A stretch of 64,000 bases of DNA from assembly GCA_905234865.1 (NCBI GenBank), contig CAJOJE010000009.1:1-64000 (forward strand), given 5' to 3'. This DNA is from Candidatus Gastranaerophilales bacterium. GTDB taxonomy: Bacteria > Cyanobacteriota > Vampirovibrionia > Gastranaerophilales > Gastranaerophilaceae. Below, one piece after another: positions 44,542-53,221 of the stretch (positions are counted from its first letter, which is position 1; each line of letters opens with the position of its first letter). Below the pieces are notes generated by a model. That model saw only the letters and a list, made by a program, of their open reading frames with translations. It made no database searches and had not been told where the DNA came from. A program made the translations under genes and the position numbers.

Positions 44542-45354
44542 TTATGCCTCAAATATCGTTATTTCATTATCAATAAGTTCTTTTAATTTTTTTTCGACAA
44601 AACTTTTCAAGGTTGCCGTTGAATTGGGGCAGCTTGAACAGGTTCCTTTTAATCTAACGTAGACGTCTTTACCTTTAATGTCGACAAGTTCAATTCCGCC
44701 GTTATCTTTTACGAGTTCGGGTAAAATTTTTGTTTCTATGACGGTATTAACCTTAATTGCAAACTGAACGGGAGTAAGTTCGTTTTCTTTAATAACGGGT
44801 TTCGGAATAACAGAGTCGATAATTTTTTGTATTGCACCCTTACATCTGCCGCAAGCCGAACCCGCATAAGTTAAATCGGAAACTTCCTTAACGGTTTTTG
44901 CCCCATGTTCGACAGCTTCTCTTATGGCGCTTTCCGTTACGGAATAACAGTTGCAAATTATTTTGTCGGTTGAATTATCTCCGATTTTATATCCTCTGTA
45001 ATTATTCAGAGCATCTTCGAGCGCTTCTCTGCCCATAACCGAGCAATGGGTTTTTTCGGGCGGCAGACCGCCTAATTTTTCAATAATATCTTTATTTGTT
45101 ATTTTTTCTACTTCATCAAGCGATTTTCCTATAATCATTTCCGTTAAAATGCTTGATGAAGCAACTGCGGAGCCGCAACCGAACGTTTGAAATTTTGCGT
45201 CAACCACAATATTGTTTTCGATTTTTAAATATAACTTTAAAGCGTCGCCGCATGCAAGTGCGCCTGCTTCGCCGATTGCATCCGCATTTTCTATCGAACC
45301 TACGTTTTTCGGATTTTTATAATGTTCTTTAACTGTTTCAGTATATTCCCACAT
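44542..45354 (-). CDS. nifU: NifU-type Fe-S scaffold (three domains)
   Basis: 270 residues. The N-terminal IscU-like domain has conserved Cys in ACGD, FGCGSA and THCSVMG. The middle is a BFD-like [2Fe-2S] domain with CNCYSV and SACGRCKG. The C-terminal Nfu domain ends with GTCSSCPNST. Assembles clusters with sulfur from NifS and hands them on. The start at 45354 follows GAGG at 9 nt; an upstream ATG (45375) has no site. All three domains look intact. Confidence 0.95.
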   Translation of the reverse strand: MWEYTETVKEHYKNPKNVGSIENADAIGEAGALACGDALKLYLKIENNIVVDAKFQTFGCGSAVASSSILTEMIIGKSLDEVEKITNKDIIEKLGGLPPEKTHCSVMGREALEDALNNYRGYKIGDNSTDKIICNCYSVTESAIREAVEHGAKTVKEVSDLTYAGSACGRCKGAIQKIIDSVIPKPVIKENELTPVQFAIKVNTVIETKILPELVKDNGGIELVDIKGKDVYVRLKGTCSSCPNSTATLKSFVEKKLKELIDNEITIFEA

Positions 45355-45445
45355 AGTCTTGTACCTCTTTTTCATTCAAAATTATAAATCAAAAATACAA
45401 CTTGCATAGGGTGTTAAAACAAAATTAATAATTAATAATAATTAT

Positions 45446-46114
45446 ATGACTGACGAGTATTCAAAAAATTCCCTTTTGGGACAATTAAAATCAAGCGGTA
45501 TCCTGAAAAATTCCGATGAAAGCGAACATTTGCCTTTCGGCGCTTTGTCGGGAATGAATGATACCGAAGACGTTGCTTTTGAAGAGGAATTTGTTGATGA
45601 CGATAAAGAAAACATAAGTCCCAAAAAACGTATAAACGATACGGATTCAAACCTCCTTAATACGGGCGGAATTGATGTTAATAATAAAAATTTATCGGAT
45701 GAAGAAAAAATTAAAAATATTAAACAAATGATTAAAAAAATCGACGATAAAATATATATGCTCGAAGATTTTGACGATAAAATAATGTTAAAAAAATTAA
45801 AAGATGAAAAGGAAGCCTTGTTGTTTACGTTATGCTCAATGCTTGACGATAAAGAAAAAAATGAGGCGTATGACGACATTCAAGAGGTCATACCTCCTTT
45901 TTTAAAAATATTGTTTAAAATATTTCCCGTTATAAGAAAAACTTATCTTATGAAAAGTGCTTTAAAAAAACTTGTCGTACTGAATGAAAATGCTGCGGAA
46001 ATGGTATCCAAAAAAGTTCCGTACGGGGAATTTGAAGGAAGATACAGCCAGTTTTCGGCTTGTTTAAAGTGCGCTAATGCAATAAGTTTAAAACTTGAAA
46101 AGAAAATTCGTTAA
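45446..46114 (+). CDS. Acidic hypothetical protein
   Basis: 222 residues. The first 75 are acidic and probably disordered (Asp, Glu, Ser, Asn). A Lys/Glu helical hairpin lies near 80-130, and the C-terminal 80 are helical and basic, with FLKILFKIFPVIRK possibly membrane-associating. Not recognised. No Shine-Dalgarno; an AT-only stretch with AATAAT precedes the ATG by 6 bases, but at this composition that means little. Confidence 0.5.
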   Translation: MTDEYSKNSLLGQLKSSGILKNSDESEHLPFGALSGMNDTEDVAFEEEFVDDDKENISPKKRINDTDSNLLNTGGIDVNNKNLSDEEKIKNIKQMIKKIDDKIYMLEDFDDKIMLKKLKDEKEALLFTLCSMLDDKEKNEAYDDIQEVIPPFLKILFKIFPVIRKTYLMKSALKKLVVLNENAAEMVSKKVPYGEFEGRYSQFSACLKCANAISLKLEKKIR

Positions 46115-46195
46115 TTTTTGCATAACAACTGACCTTATTTTAAAAAATAAGGATAAAATTTATATCTGCAAAAACTTTGATGAAAATACGGGAAA

Positions 46196-46417
46196 TTACC
46201 CGAATTTATTCAGTTTTTTGCCTTCGGTTCCTTTTGCGTCGACAAAACGTCTTAGTGACCTCGTTCCCGATGTCACCTGTTGTCGACTCAGCGCTTGTAC
46301 ATAAAGGTCGTTAATACGGCTTGCTATGTATGCATGCGAATTGTCGGAATTTGATCGGCCGGTGTTTATGGCACTGAAGCCGAATCTTACGCTGTTTACA
46401 GGAGTTATGCCTGTCAT
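46196..46417 (-). CDS. Small hypothetical protein
   Basis: 73 residues beginning MTGITPVNSVRFGFSAIN. A clear GAAGGAAG lies 3 nt before the ATG, which is the main support. Basic, with no membrane segment. The N-terminal motif resembles those of the glycine-zipper and lineage-type proteins in this window. Its function is unknown. It is encoded against the argS direction. Confidence 0.55.
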   Translation of the reverse strand: MTGITPVNSVRFGFSAINTGRSNSDNSHAYIASRINDLYVQALSRQQVTSGTRSLRRFVDAKGTEGKKLNKFG

Positions 46418-46578
46418 AGACTTCCTTCTCTTATGTTGTTGTAGTTTTAGCGGTTAATCGTCTTGTTTTTTCTTTTTTGACCTTTCTATTTTAACTAAAA
46501 AACAAAAAAAGTCAAAATTTCACAAATCTCGTCTTTTGTAACAAAAAATTTACAAAACTCGCATTTTGGTGTTTAGGG

Positions 46579-46584
46579 TATAAT
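46579..46584 (+). promoter_or_regulatory. -10 box 6 nt before the argS ATG (leaderless pattern)
   Basis: TATAAT, CTTCTT, ATG. There is no ribosome-binding site in the six bases. Confidence 0.55.
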
Positions 46585-46590
46585 CTTCTT

Positions 46591-48282
46591 ATGAGAGTTA
46601 AAGAAATTTTTGAAAATAAAGTTAAAGAAGCAATAATTAAAGCGGTTGAAAAAGGCGAGCTGCAGGGTATTAATGCCGTAAATGATTTTAAGTTTTTTTG
46701 CGAGGTGCCTAAAAATAAAGAATTTGGCGACTTTGCAATAAACATATCTTCTCTTTCAAGATATGCAAAACTTCCTCCCGTTAAAATTGCGGAAATTATC
46801 AAAAATAATATTAATGCGGATAATTTCGACATAAATATTGTTGCGGGGTTTATTAATTTTAAACTGCATGAAAAATTATTAATCGGTATTTTGCTTGAAA
46901 TTCTTTCAAAAAAAGAAAACTACGGTAAAATTAATTTAGGAAACGGAAAAAAAGTCAATATCGAATATGTTTCCGCTAATCCGACCGGTCCTTTTCATAT
47001 CGGTCATGGAAGATGGGCGGCAATCGGTTCTTCGCTTGCCGAAATTCTAAAATTTACGGGATATGATGTTTTTCAGGAATTTTATATTAACGATGCGGGC
47101 GCCCAAATCAAGCGCCTCGGTAAATCGCTCGAAAACAGAGTAAAGGAGCTTCAAGGCGAAAATGTCGTTTGGGAAGAAGACTTATATAAAGGCGACTATT
47201 TAATTCCTTGCGCCGAAAAATATATTAAAGATAATATGGGAATGAATTTTGAAGAATTTGCAAAAGCCGATATGCTGAACTTGCAAAAAGAGCTCCTTGA
47301 AAAATTCCAAACTCACTTTGATTTATTTTTCTCTGAAACTTCTTTATATAAAAATAATGAAGTTAAAGCCTGTTTGGATGAACTTAAGAAGAGAAATAAA
47401 CTTTATGAAAAAGACGGTGCCGTTTGGTTTAAATCATCTGAATATACCGATTCTCAAGACCGAGTTTTGAAAAAGTCCGACGGAACCAATACATATTTAA
47501 CGGCGGATATTGCGTACCATATTAATAAATTGAAACGTTCCGATTTATTAATTGATATTTGGGGTGCGGATCATCATGGGTATATTCCGAGAATGAAGGC
47601 CGCAATTGATGCTCTCGGGTATAATTCCGATAATCTTGAAGTTCTTTTGGGACAGCTTGTAAATATTATTGAAAACGGCGAAGCCGTCAGAATGGGCAAA
47701 AGAAAAAAAATGGTTACTTTGGGCGAATTGGTTGATGAAGTAGGCGTTGATTCCACAAGGTATTGGATGTTAATGCGTTCAATCGATACGACGCTTGATT
47801 TTGATGTTGAGCTTGCTAAAACAAAGAGTGATAAAAACCCTGTTTTTTATGCTCAATATGCTCATGCAAGATGCGCTTCGATTTTAAGGAAGGCAACCGA
47901 AGAAAGTGTTGACATTGTGACAAAAGAAACGGTTGCTCCGTATGTTTTGACGGATGAATTTAATAATAAAATCAACAATCCCGTTATTAATTCGATTTTT
48001 TCGGATGACGAAAAATCTAACGAGTCAATTAAAAACCTTCTTTTAAGGCTTGAAGAATTTAAGTCTGTTGTTGAAGTTTCTTCAAGGTTACGAGCGCCTT
48101 ATATGATATGCAAGTATTTGCAGGATTTGGCATGTGACCTTCATCATTTTTATAATTTTACAAGAGTTATGTGTGATGATAAAGAAAAGGGAAACGTTCG
48201 CCTTTTAATTGTCTATGCGGTTAAAAATGTCTTAAAACAAGGATTTTCGCTGTTAAAAGTAAGTGCTCCCGAGAAGATGTAA
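46591..48282 (+). CDS. argS: Arginyl-tRNA synthetase
   Basis: A class I synthetase charging tRNA-Arg. The 563 residues show an N-terminal Add-1 domain (1-110), the HIGH motif in NPTGPFHIGHGRWAAIG (about residues 130-146), the family segment YINDAGAQIKRLG, and GQLVNIIENGEAVRMGKR with the degenerate KMSKS region usual in ArgS. The C-terminal DALR anticodon-binding domain ends with LLKVSAPEKM. Length is normal. The message may be leaderless (see promoter). Confidence 0.97.
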   Translation: MRVKEIFENKVKEAIIKAVEKGELQGINAVNDFKFFCEVPKNKEFGDFAINISSLSRYAKLPPVKIAEIIKNNINADNFDINIVAGFINFKLHEKLLIGILLEILSKKENYGKINLGNGKKVNIEYVSANPTGPFHIGHGRWAAIGSSLAEILKFTGYDVFQEFYINDAGAQIKRLGKSLENRVKELQGENVVWEEDLYKGDYLIPCAEKYIKDNMGMNFEEFAKADMLNLQKELLEKFQTHFDLFFSETSLYKNNEVKACLDELKKRNKLYEKDGAVWFKSSEYTDSQDRVLKKSDGTNTYLTADIAYHINKLKRSDLLIDIWGADHHGYIPRMKAAIDALGYNSDNLEVLLGQLVNIIENGEAVRMGKRKKMVTLGELVDEVGVDSTRYWMLMRSIDTTLDFDVELAKTKSDKNPVFYAQYAHARCASILRKATEESVDIVTKETVAPYVLTDEFNNKINNPVINSIFSDDEKSNESIKNLLLRLEEFKSVVEVSSRLRAPYMICKYLQDLACDLHHFYNFTRVMCDDKEKGNVRLLIVYAVKNVLKQGFSLLKVSAPEKM

Positions 48283-48355
48283 AAAAACGGTTGATTTTCT
48301 TTTTTGTCCATGGTAACTTAATAAATGTCGAAAGATTGATAACAAAAATCTTTAA

Positions 48356-48432
48356 GGGCTATTAGCTCAGGTGGCTAGAGCGCACCCCTGATAAGGGTGA
48401 GGTCCTTGGTTCGAGTCCAAGATGGCCCACCA
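48356..48432 (+). tRNA. tRNA-Ile (GAT)
   Basis: 77 bases with CCA encoded. The acceptor stem is GGGCTAT/ATGGCCC with one wobble. The anticodon GAT at 48390-48392 lies in the loop CTGATAA. The T-arm is GGTTCGAGTCC. It stands alone, not inside an rRNA operon, which is a common place for this tRNA in other bacteria. Confidence 0.95.
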
Positions 48433-48466
48433 TATAGGACAGGATAGTTTATATTCTGTCCTATAT
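48432..48466 (+). terminator. Terminator-like hairpin after tRNA-Ile
   Basis: ATATAGGACAG pairs with CTGTCCTATAT (11 bp) starting at the last base of CCA, followed by a T-rich stretch. Confidence 0.65.
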
Positions 48467-48614
48467 TGTTATTTATTTACTCTCTAATTCTCCGATTATC
48501 GGCGCAGAAATTTGAAAAAATAAAATACCCGTCACCGTAATTTATTGTAAGTGCTTTAATTTTACCGATTCAATATTTTCTTAACGCTTATTATTGACGA
48601 ATATATTTAAAATT

Positions 48615-48623
48615 TGTTAAAAT
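48615..48623 (+). promoter_or_regulatory. Extended -10 box 6 nt before ATG (leaderless pattern)
   Basis: TGtTAAAAT, then six bases and the ATG at 48630. Same architecture as at 10751-10766. Confidence 0.5.
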
Positions 48624-48629
48624 TATTGT

Positions 48630-49088
48630 ATGAGTCGTTGTTTTTTGATTTATCTTTCGGTTATCCTGTTATCTCTCGGTTTTGCTGCTCACATGATAGA
48701 TAGGTGTTTGCAGTTATATTCCGGATTTTCAAATTTTAAAATTGATGAAGCAATGCGCTGCATTAAGCTTAACGGCGAAATAATAAAATTTTCCGAAATT
48801 AAAAATATCACGATAGATAACGACATATCAAATTATTCCCCTGTTGACAGACTTGCCGTAAGAGATACGGGCAGGCTTATTTCGGATAGAATAAATATTG
48901 AATTAAAAAGCGGAATAATCAAACACATAACAACAAGAAGAAGAATGCAGGTTTACCATTTTTGTAAAATTTTAATGAAATATAAAAAGTTTCCGATAGA
49001 TATTGATTTTTACAAAGAACCCTTCATGACTCCTTATGAATTTATTTTGGGTGTAGTTGTTTTTGTAATGCTGCTTATTATGACTTAA
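48630..49088 (+). CDS. Membrane protein with PH-like middle domain, unknown
   Basis: 152 residues. Hydrophobic helices at both ends (about 5-24 and 133-151) enclose a basic, beta-rich domain (FKIDEAMRCIKLNGEIIKF and following) that resembles bacterial PH-like domains in pattern only. No family recognised. Probably leaderless. The gap before it (about 160 bases after the tRNA hairpin) holds only AT-rich sequence. Confidence 0.55.
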   Translation: MSRCFLIYLSVILLSLGFAAHMIDRCLQLYSGFSNFKIDEAMRCIKLNGEIIKFSEIKNITIDNDISNYSPVDRLAVRDTGRLISDRINIELKSGIIKHITTRRRMQVYHFCKILMKYKKFPIDIDFYKEPFMTPYEFILGVVVFVMLLIMT

Positions 49089-49156
49089 AAATATTGAATA
49101 CTTCTTCTTTCTTTGTTAGAATTACCTTAATTGTGTTCTAAGTTTTTTGAGGAGCT

Positions 49157-49774
49157 ATGCTTAAAAAAATTTTTGTTTATCTTCTAACTTTTTTAATGTT
49201 TACTTTTACAAATCTTCCTGTTTTGGCGCTTGATGAATTTGAATATGAAGATGAAACAAATTACAAACATACCGTTAATGTTGAATTTGTCGATAATTTG
49301 AACGTTAATGAAACTCCAAAACATGCGGTTGTTCAATTTGTTTCAACCGAAGATTATAAAGGAGCGGACGGCATTTTTATTCCAAAAGGTACAACCTTTA
49401 AAGGACATGTACATGGTATAAAGCACAGCCGTTGGGCATACCGCAGAGCAAAAATACGAATTATCGTAAATGAAATGACCTATCCTTCAGGCGAAACTTA
49501 TAAAATAAAAGCAATTACAAAACGCCATGTACTTAAAGGTTCGGCTTTGAAAAATATTGCAAAAGGTATAGTCGTAACTCCGCCTGCTTTAGCGGTAACG
49601 GTAGCCGGGAGCGCCATCATGTTTGTTGAAGCCGTAACAATTGTGGGACTTGCGATTGTCGTTCCGACAGGAACCGTTGTAGGCGGTGTTGTCGGAAAGA
49701 TGACCAACGGTGTAAACTGTAAGAAAAATGCGGGTGACGATATTCAACTTAAAATTAAATACGTTAAACCCTGA
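49157..49774 (+). CDS. Exported protein, unknown
   Basis: 205 residues. A Sec signal peptide (residues 1-24; LPVLALDEF suggests a cut after LALA-like VLA) is followed by a beta-rich domain with FIPKGTTFKGHVHGI, a pattern seen in surface or pilus-assembly proteins that store hydrophobic loops. A Gly/Val/Ala-rich hydrophobic stretch at about 145-180 may be membrane-interacting. The start follows GAGGAG at 3 nt. Function unknown. Confidence 0.65.
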   Translation: MLKKIFVYLLTFLMFTFTNLPVLALDEFEYEDETNYKHTVNVEFVDNLNVNETPKHAVVQFVSTEDYKGADGIFIPKGTTFKGHVHGIKHSRWAYRRAKIRIIVNEMTYPSGETYKIKAITKRHVLKGSALKNIAKGIVVTPPALAVTVAGSAIMFVEAVTIVGLAIVVPTGTVVGGVVGKMTNGVNCKKNAGDDIQLKIKYVKP

Positions 49775-49780
49775 ATGTTG

Positions 49781-51247
49781 TTATTTAACAAGCTCAATTA
49801 AATCTTCCGTTGTCTTTCCGTTTAAATAATTTGCATAAATAAAATTTGCAAGAGAATCGCCCCAGCCCCCTTGGTATAAATCGGGTCTTTCTTTTGAAAC
49901 TACAAAGCCCGTATCTGTATAGATATTGTTTATTTTATTGTTTTTTGTGTCATCCAAAAGTACAAGTCCTTTTGAATTTAGCCAATCTTTAAATTTTAAG
50001 TTTTTTTTATTTTTTGAATTTATTTGGTTTGCATCCTGCATAATTGCCCAGCCGCCCGCAAATTTAGAGGTTTTTCTGTTATAGACGGGTGTAATTTTCG
50101 GGTTTGCCAAATACAACTTTGGAACATTTGCAATGTTTGCCGCATTTGCTTCTTTCAAAATTCCGATACCGCCATATATCCCTGATGGCGCAAATGTAAT
50201 ATTTGCATCCGAAAAAGGAGAATCAATAAAATAATTTTTCATAATAACGGGGGGATTTTTCTCATCCGTAATTGAAAAAACACACCCCTCATGCCCATTT
50301 CCTAAAGCCTTCATTTTAAAATTTTTATTTGATATCGAAAAGTTAATTTCAACCCCTTCTTGGCAGCAAAAACGTTTATTTCCTCTTAAAAGGTTAGACA
50401 ATATGTCGAGTTTTTTTACTAATTCTTCTTGGTTAACTTCTTTAAAAAGTTCGGGAATTTCTTCTTTTATATATGCACTGCCCCTAATTGCATTTGTATT
50501 ATAAACCGCACTTGCAAACTTTAGAGGAAAATCGTATATATCGTCCTTTCCATAGTAATCTTTTAATAATGAGCCGCTATCAAGCGTTAAATTTTTTGAA
50601 CCTTCCAATATTTCCTTCAATTCTTTTTTGGAAATCGGGTCGTTGTGTTCTTTAATTCCGAATGCAAAATCTTTTTCATTTATGTTGAAAGTTCTTTTTC
50701 TTAAATTATCGTCCAATCTGTCCAAATTCGGCCTTGTAAAGTATGCTTGTTGAAAATATAGTTCATTTTCATATTGATAATTTTTACCGGCTTCACTTTT
50801 ATCTTTCAGTTCAAAAAAAGTTTCTGCGGAAAATAAAAATGCCGCTATCGTTTCACTTGTATTTAATAAATAAATATCGGGAATTTTACCTAAAATTCTT
50901 CTGTATTCATCATCCGAAAGCGACTCGGGTTTTTCTTTAAGAAGCAGTTCGATAACTCCTTTTGCCTCTTCAAAATCACGAATTTCATCGGGTTCCCTTA
51001 AATCATGAGAATAAAATTCTTCGGTTTGCTTTTGAGCATATTCTTTTAGATTTTCTTTTAATTCTTCTTCCGTTTTATATTTTTTAACGCCAAAAATTGC
51101 CTGCAAGGTTCCGGGTTCTGTTTTGCAAATTTTTTGATAAGCTGCTTCTTGTACGGGCGGTTTTTCTTTTTCTTTCTTTTCGGTTTCACTTTTGCTGTTG
51201 CCAAAAAGTGCTCCTATATATTTTGTCAGGCTGAAATTAAAATTCAT
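49781..51247 (-). CDS. Putative divergent protein-kinase-like protein
   Basis: 488 residues. The N-terminal 290 are helical, Lys/Glu-rich and unrecognised. The C-terminal 190 read like a kinase fold: a Gly-rich loop GNGHEGCVF (316-324), VIMK with Lys337, a helix Glu366 in LKEANAANIANVPKLYL, a hinge-like GGWAIMQDA (399-406), an Asp-rich loop LLDDTKNN (430-437) and Asp445 in TDTG where kinases have DFG. The His-Arg-Asp motif is not recognisable. It could be an active atypical kinase, a pseudokinase, or chance resemblance. No signal peptide; no ribosome site seen. Confidence 0.5.
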   Translation of the reverse strand: MNFNFSLTKYIGALFGNSKSETEKKEKEKPPVQEAAYQKICKTEPGTLQAIFGVKKYKTEEELKENLKEYAQKQTEEFYSHDLREPDEIRDFEEAKGVIELLLKEKPESLSDDEYRRILGKIPDIYLLNTSETIAAFLFSAETFFELKDKSEAGKNYQYENELYFQQAYFTRPNLDRLDDNLRKRTFNINEKDFAFGIKEHNDPISKKELKEILEGSKNLTLDSGSLLKDYYGKDDIYDFPLKFASAVYNTNAIRGSAYIKEEIPELFKEVNQEELVKKLDILSNLLRGNKRFCCQEGVEINFSISNKNFKMKALGNGHEGCVFSITDEKNPPVIMKNYFIDSPFSDANITFAPSGIYGGIGILKEANAANIANVPKLYLANPKITPVYNRKTSKFAGGWAIMQDANQINSKNKKNLKFKDWLNSKGLVLLDDTKNNKINNIYTDTGFVVSKERPDLYQGGWGDSLANFIYANYLNGKTTEDLIELVK

Positions 51248-51330
51248 ATTTGTTGTTAATGTTTGTTGCTTTAATTATATGCGGCATAATATTCAAAACA
51301 TGAAAAAAAATTTATTGCATGTTTAAAATA

Positions 51331-52413
51331 TCAGTCAAGTTTGCACATTACATAAGAATTGACCGCTTCTCTTGAAATAACTGCCCATGAATGGCTGCCC
51401 ATATTACTGTTTATGTTATTAAAATATTCTATTGCATAGTAACTTTCTTTACCTGAATTTATTGTTTCACCACGATTAGTCATAATTCTTATTCTATTAT
51501 TACCGGGGTCGGGAAGACCGTATTTGATAACATCTTTTTGTTTATAGCTTGAAGTAGCTGTGGGAAAAATTTCCAAAAAGTCATTTCTTTCGGGTAATTT
51601 ATCTATTCCTCCGCATGCGACAACGCCTCCCGCAAAATAATCATTTTTATTATAAAGGCAGGTTGTAATTCCCAATTCTTTTATTTCCCTGCATTCCCCA
51701 TCGGTTGTAACTTTTATTGGTGTCGGGTAGAAAAGTGCGCCAAAACAGGCATCCCCTATTTCAACCATGCAATTTTTCCCTATTCCCGTTGCATTGATAA
51801 ATGAAATATCCTTCCCTATGGTGTTTGGCGCCTTGTTGCCGTCAATATCCATAATTGCGCTTATGCAGCCCATTGCCGTATTGTTTGTGCCGTCGTCAGT
51901 CCAAGCATAAACGGCGGGGTCTATGCTTTTGCAATTTTTATTAAAAGCCATAATGTATCTTGTGCCGTCGGTTGCAAGTACTCCTGCGGTATCAACGTCG
52001 TAATCGTCGCTTAAACTTTCATTTCCGCCGATTTTAAAAAGTTTGCCGTTTATTGCTTGATTTATTTCGTAAGAATTTCCGTTTGCAAATTTAATTTTGG
52101 AATATCCCCAACAATCTTCAAGTGAAACCGAACTGCAAATTTTATTTATTCTGTAATATTTTTTTAGCCTGTCCGCAAATTCTGCCGTAGCGTTCCGTTT
52201 GTCGTCGCCTGTGCCGTAATATGCCCCCATATCATAATTTAGTGCCATATTTTCAATTGCTTTCGCAAATTTATGCTTAGCGATGAGAGTTTGTTTATTT
52301 CTGGCATTATCAAGTACTGAATTTTGAATATTTGTTATTACAATAGCGGCAATTACACCTAATATTGCAAATACAATAAGAATTTCCGCTAAACTGAACC
52401 CTGATTTCTTCAT
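51331..52413 (-). CDS. Long prepilin-like (pseudopilin) protein
   Basis: 360 residues. A short leader MKKSG is followed by the methylation-type helix FSLAEILIVFAILGVIAAIV with Glu at position 5, the classic type IV prepilin signal. The helical spine has a KHKFAKAIENMALNYDMGAYYG segment shared with the protein at 53222. The globular part has IMDIDGNKAPNTIGKD, NATGIGKNC, GDACFGALF and a final MCKLD. Several Cys. Exported and processed by a prepilin peptidase not encoded here. The start follows AGG 6 nt upstream. Confidence 0.88.
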   Translation of the reverse strand: MKKSGFSLAEILIVFAILGVIAAIVITNIQNSVLDNARNKQTLIAKHKFAKAIENMALNYDMGAYYGTGDDKRNATAEFADRLKKYYRINKICSSVSLEDCWGYSKIKFANGNSYEINQAINGKLFKIGGNESLSDDYDVDTAGVLATDGTRYIMAFNKNCKSIDPAVYAWTDDGTNNTAMGCISAIMDIDGNKAPNTIGKDISFINATGIGKNCMVEIGDACFGALFYPTPIKVTTDGECREIKELGITTCLYNKNDYFAGGVVACGGIDKLPERNDFLEIFPTATSSYKQKDVIKYGLPDPGNNRIRIMTNRGETINSGKESYYAIEYFNNINSNMGSHSWAVISREAVNSYVMCKLD

Positions 52414-52547
52414 ACGCTACCTATTGATATTATATAAAATTTGACATCTCCTTACAACCCCAATTGTTCCGTTAATTTTAATTAAAGCAATTGCAATAAA
52501 CAAAATGTGTGCTTATAATGAAAAAATAATAAATAAGGGATGATATC

Positions 52548-53219
52548 ATGTTTAATAAAGCCGTTTTAAGGAACTTGTCTTACGGAGTGTATGTAGTAAG
52601 TTCATTTGATAAAGAAAATAATCCGAAAGGATGTGTTGCAAATTCTGCAATGCAGCTTACTTATAATACGATTTGCGTTAGTTTAAACCATGAAAATTAT
52701 ACAAATAACGTAATTAAGGAAAACGGAATTTTTTCTCTTTCGATATTACCCGAAAAAGTTAAACCGAATTTAATTGCGGTATTCGGGTTTACAAGCTCAA
52801 AAGATGTGAATAAATTTAAGGATTTTGAATACGAAAATATTGATAATGCACCCGTATTAAAAGATTCTTTAGGGTATTTGGTTTTAAAAACGGTTCAAGC
52901 GGTGGAACTTGAAACCCATACGTTGTTTATAGCGGAAATTATATCGGGGGATAACTTAAATAATGAAACTCCGATGACGTACAAATTTTACCATGAGCAA
53001 TTAAAAGGTAATGCGCCAAAAAAAGCTCCGACATATATCGAGCCTGATGAATTAAAACAAGAGCAGGCAAAGGCCTCTCCCATAACCGATAAAAAGATGT
53101 TCAGGTGTAAAATTTGCGGTTATGTATATAACGGGGATATTACAAAAGAGGTGCCTAATTTTGTTTGTCCTGTTTGCAAACAGCCTTTAAGCGCATTTGA
53201 AGAAATTGCAACCGTTTAA
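52548..53219 (+). CDS. Flavin reductase-like domain fused to rubredoxin (high-molecular-weight rubredoxin type)
   Basis: 223 residues. Residues 1-160 are an FMN-binding flavin reductase-like domain (KAVLRNLSYGVYVVSS, CVANSAMQLTY). Residues about 185-223 are a rubredoxin with two metal-binding pairs, CKICGYVYNGD and VCPVCKQP. The combination matches Hrb, which passes electrons to flavodiiron proteins that reduce O2 or NO in anaerobes. No flavodiiron gene is in the window. The start follows AAGGGATGA. It lies between two prepilin-like genes, apparently by chance. Confidence 0.88.
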   Translation: MFNKAVLRNLSYGVYVVSSFDKENNPKGCVANSAMQLTYNTICVSLNHENYTNNVIKENGIFSLSILPEKVKPNLIAVFGFTSSKDVNKFKDFEYENIDNAPVLKDSLGYLVLKTVQAVELETHTLFIAEIISGDNLNNETPMTYKFYHEQLKGNAPKKAPTYIEPDELKQEQAKASPITDKKMFRCKICGYVYNGDITKEVPNFVCPVCKQPLSAFEEIATV

Positions 53220-53221
53220 AA

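Noticed and set aside
43356-45354. Nitrogen-fixation cluster
   Set aside because: NifU and NifS alone are the general Fe-S assembly pair in many anaerobes; no nifHDK or other nif genes are present.
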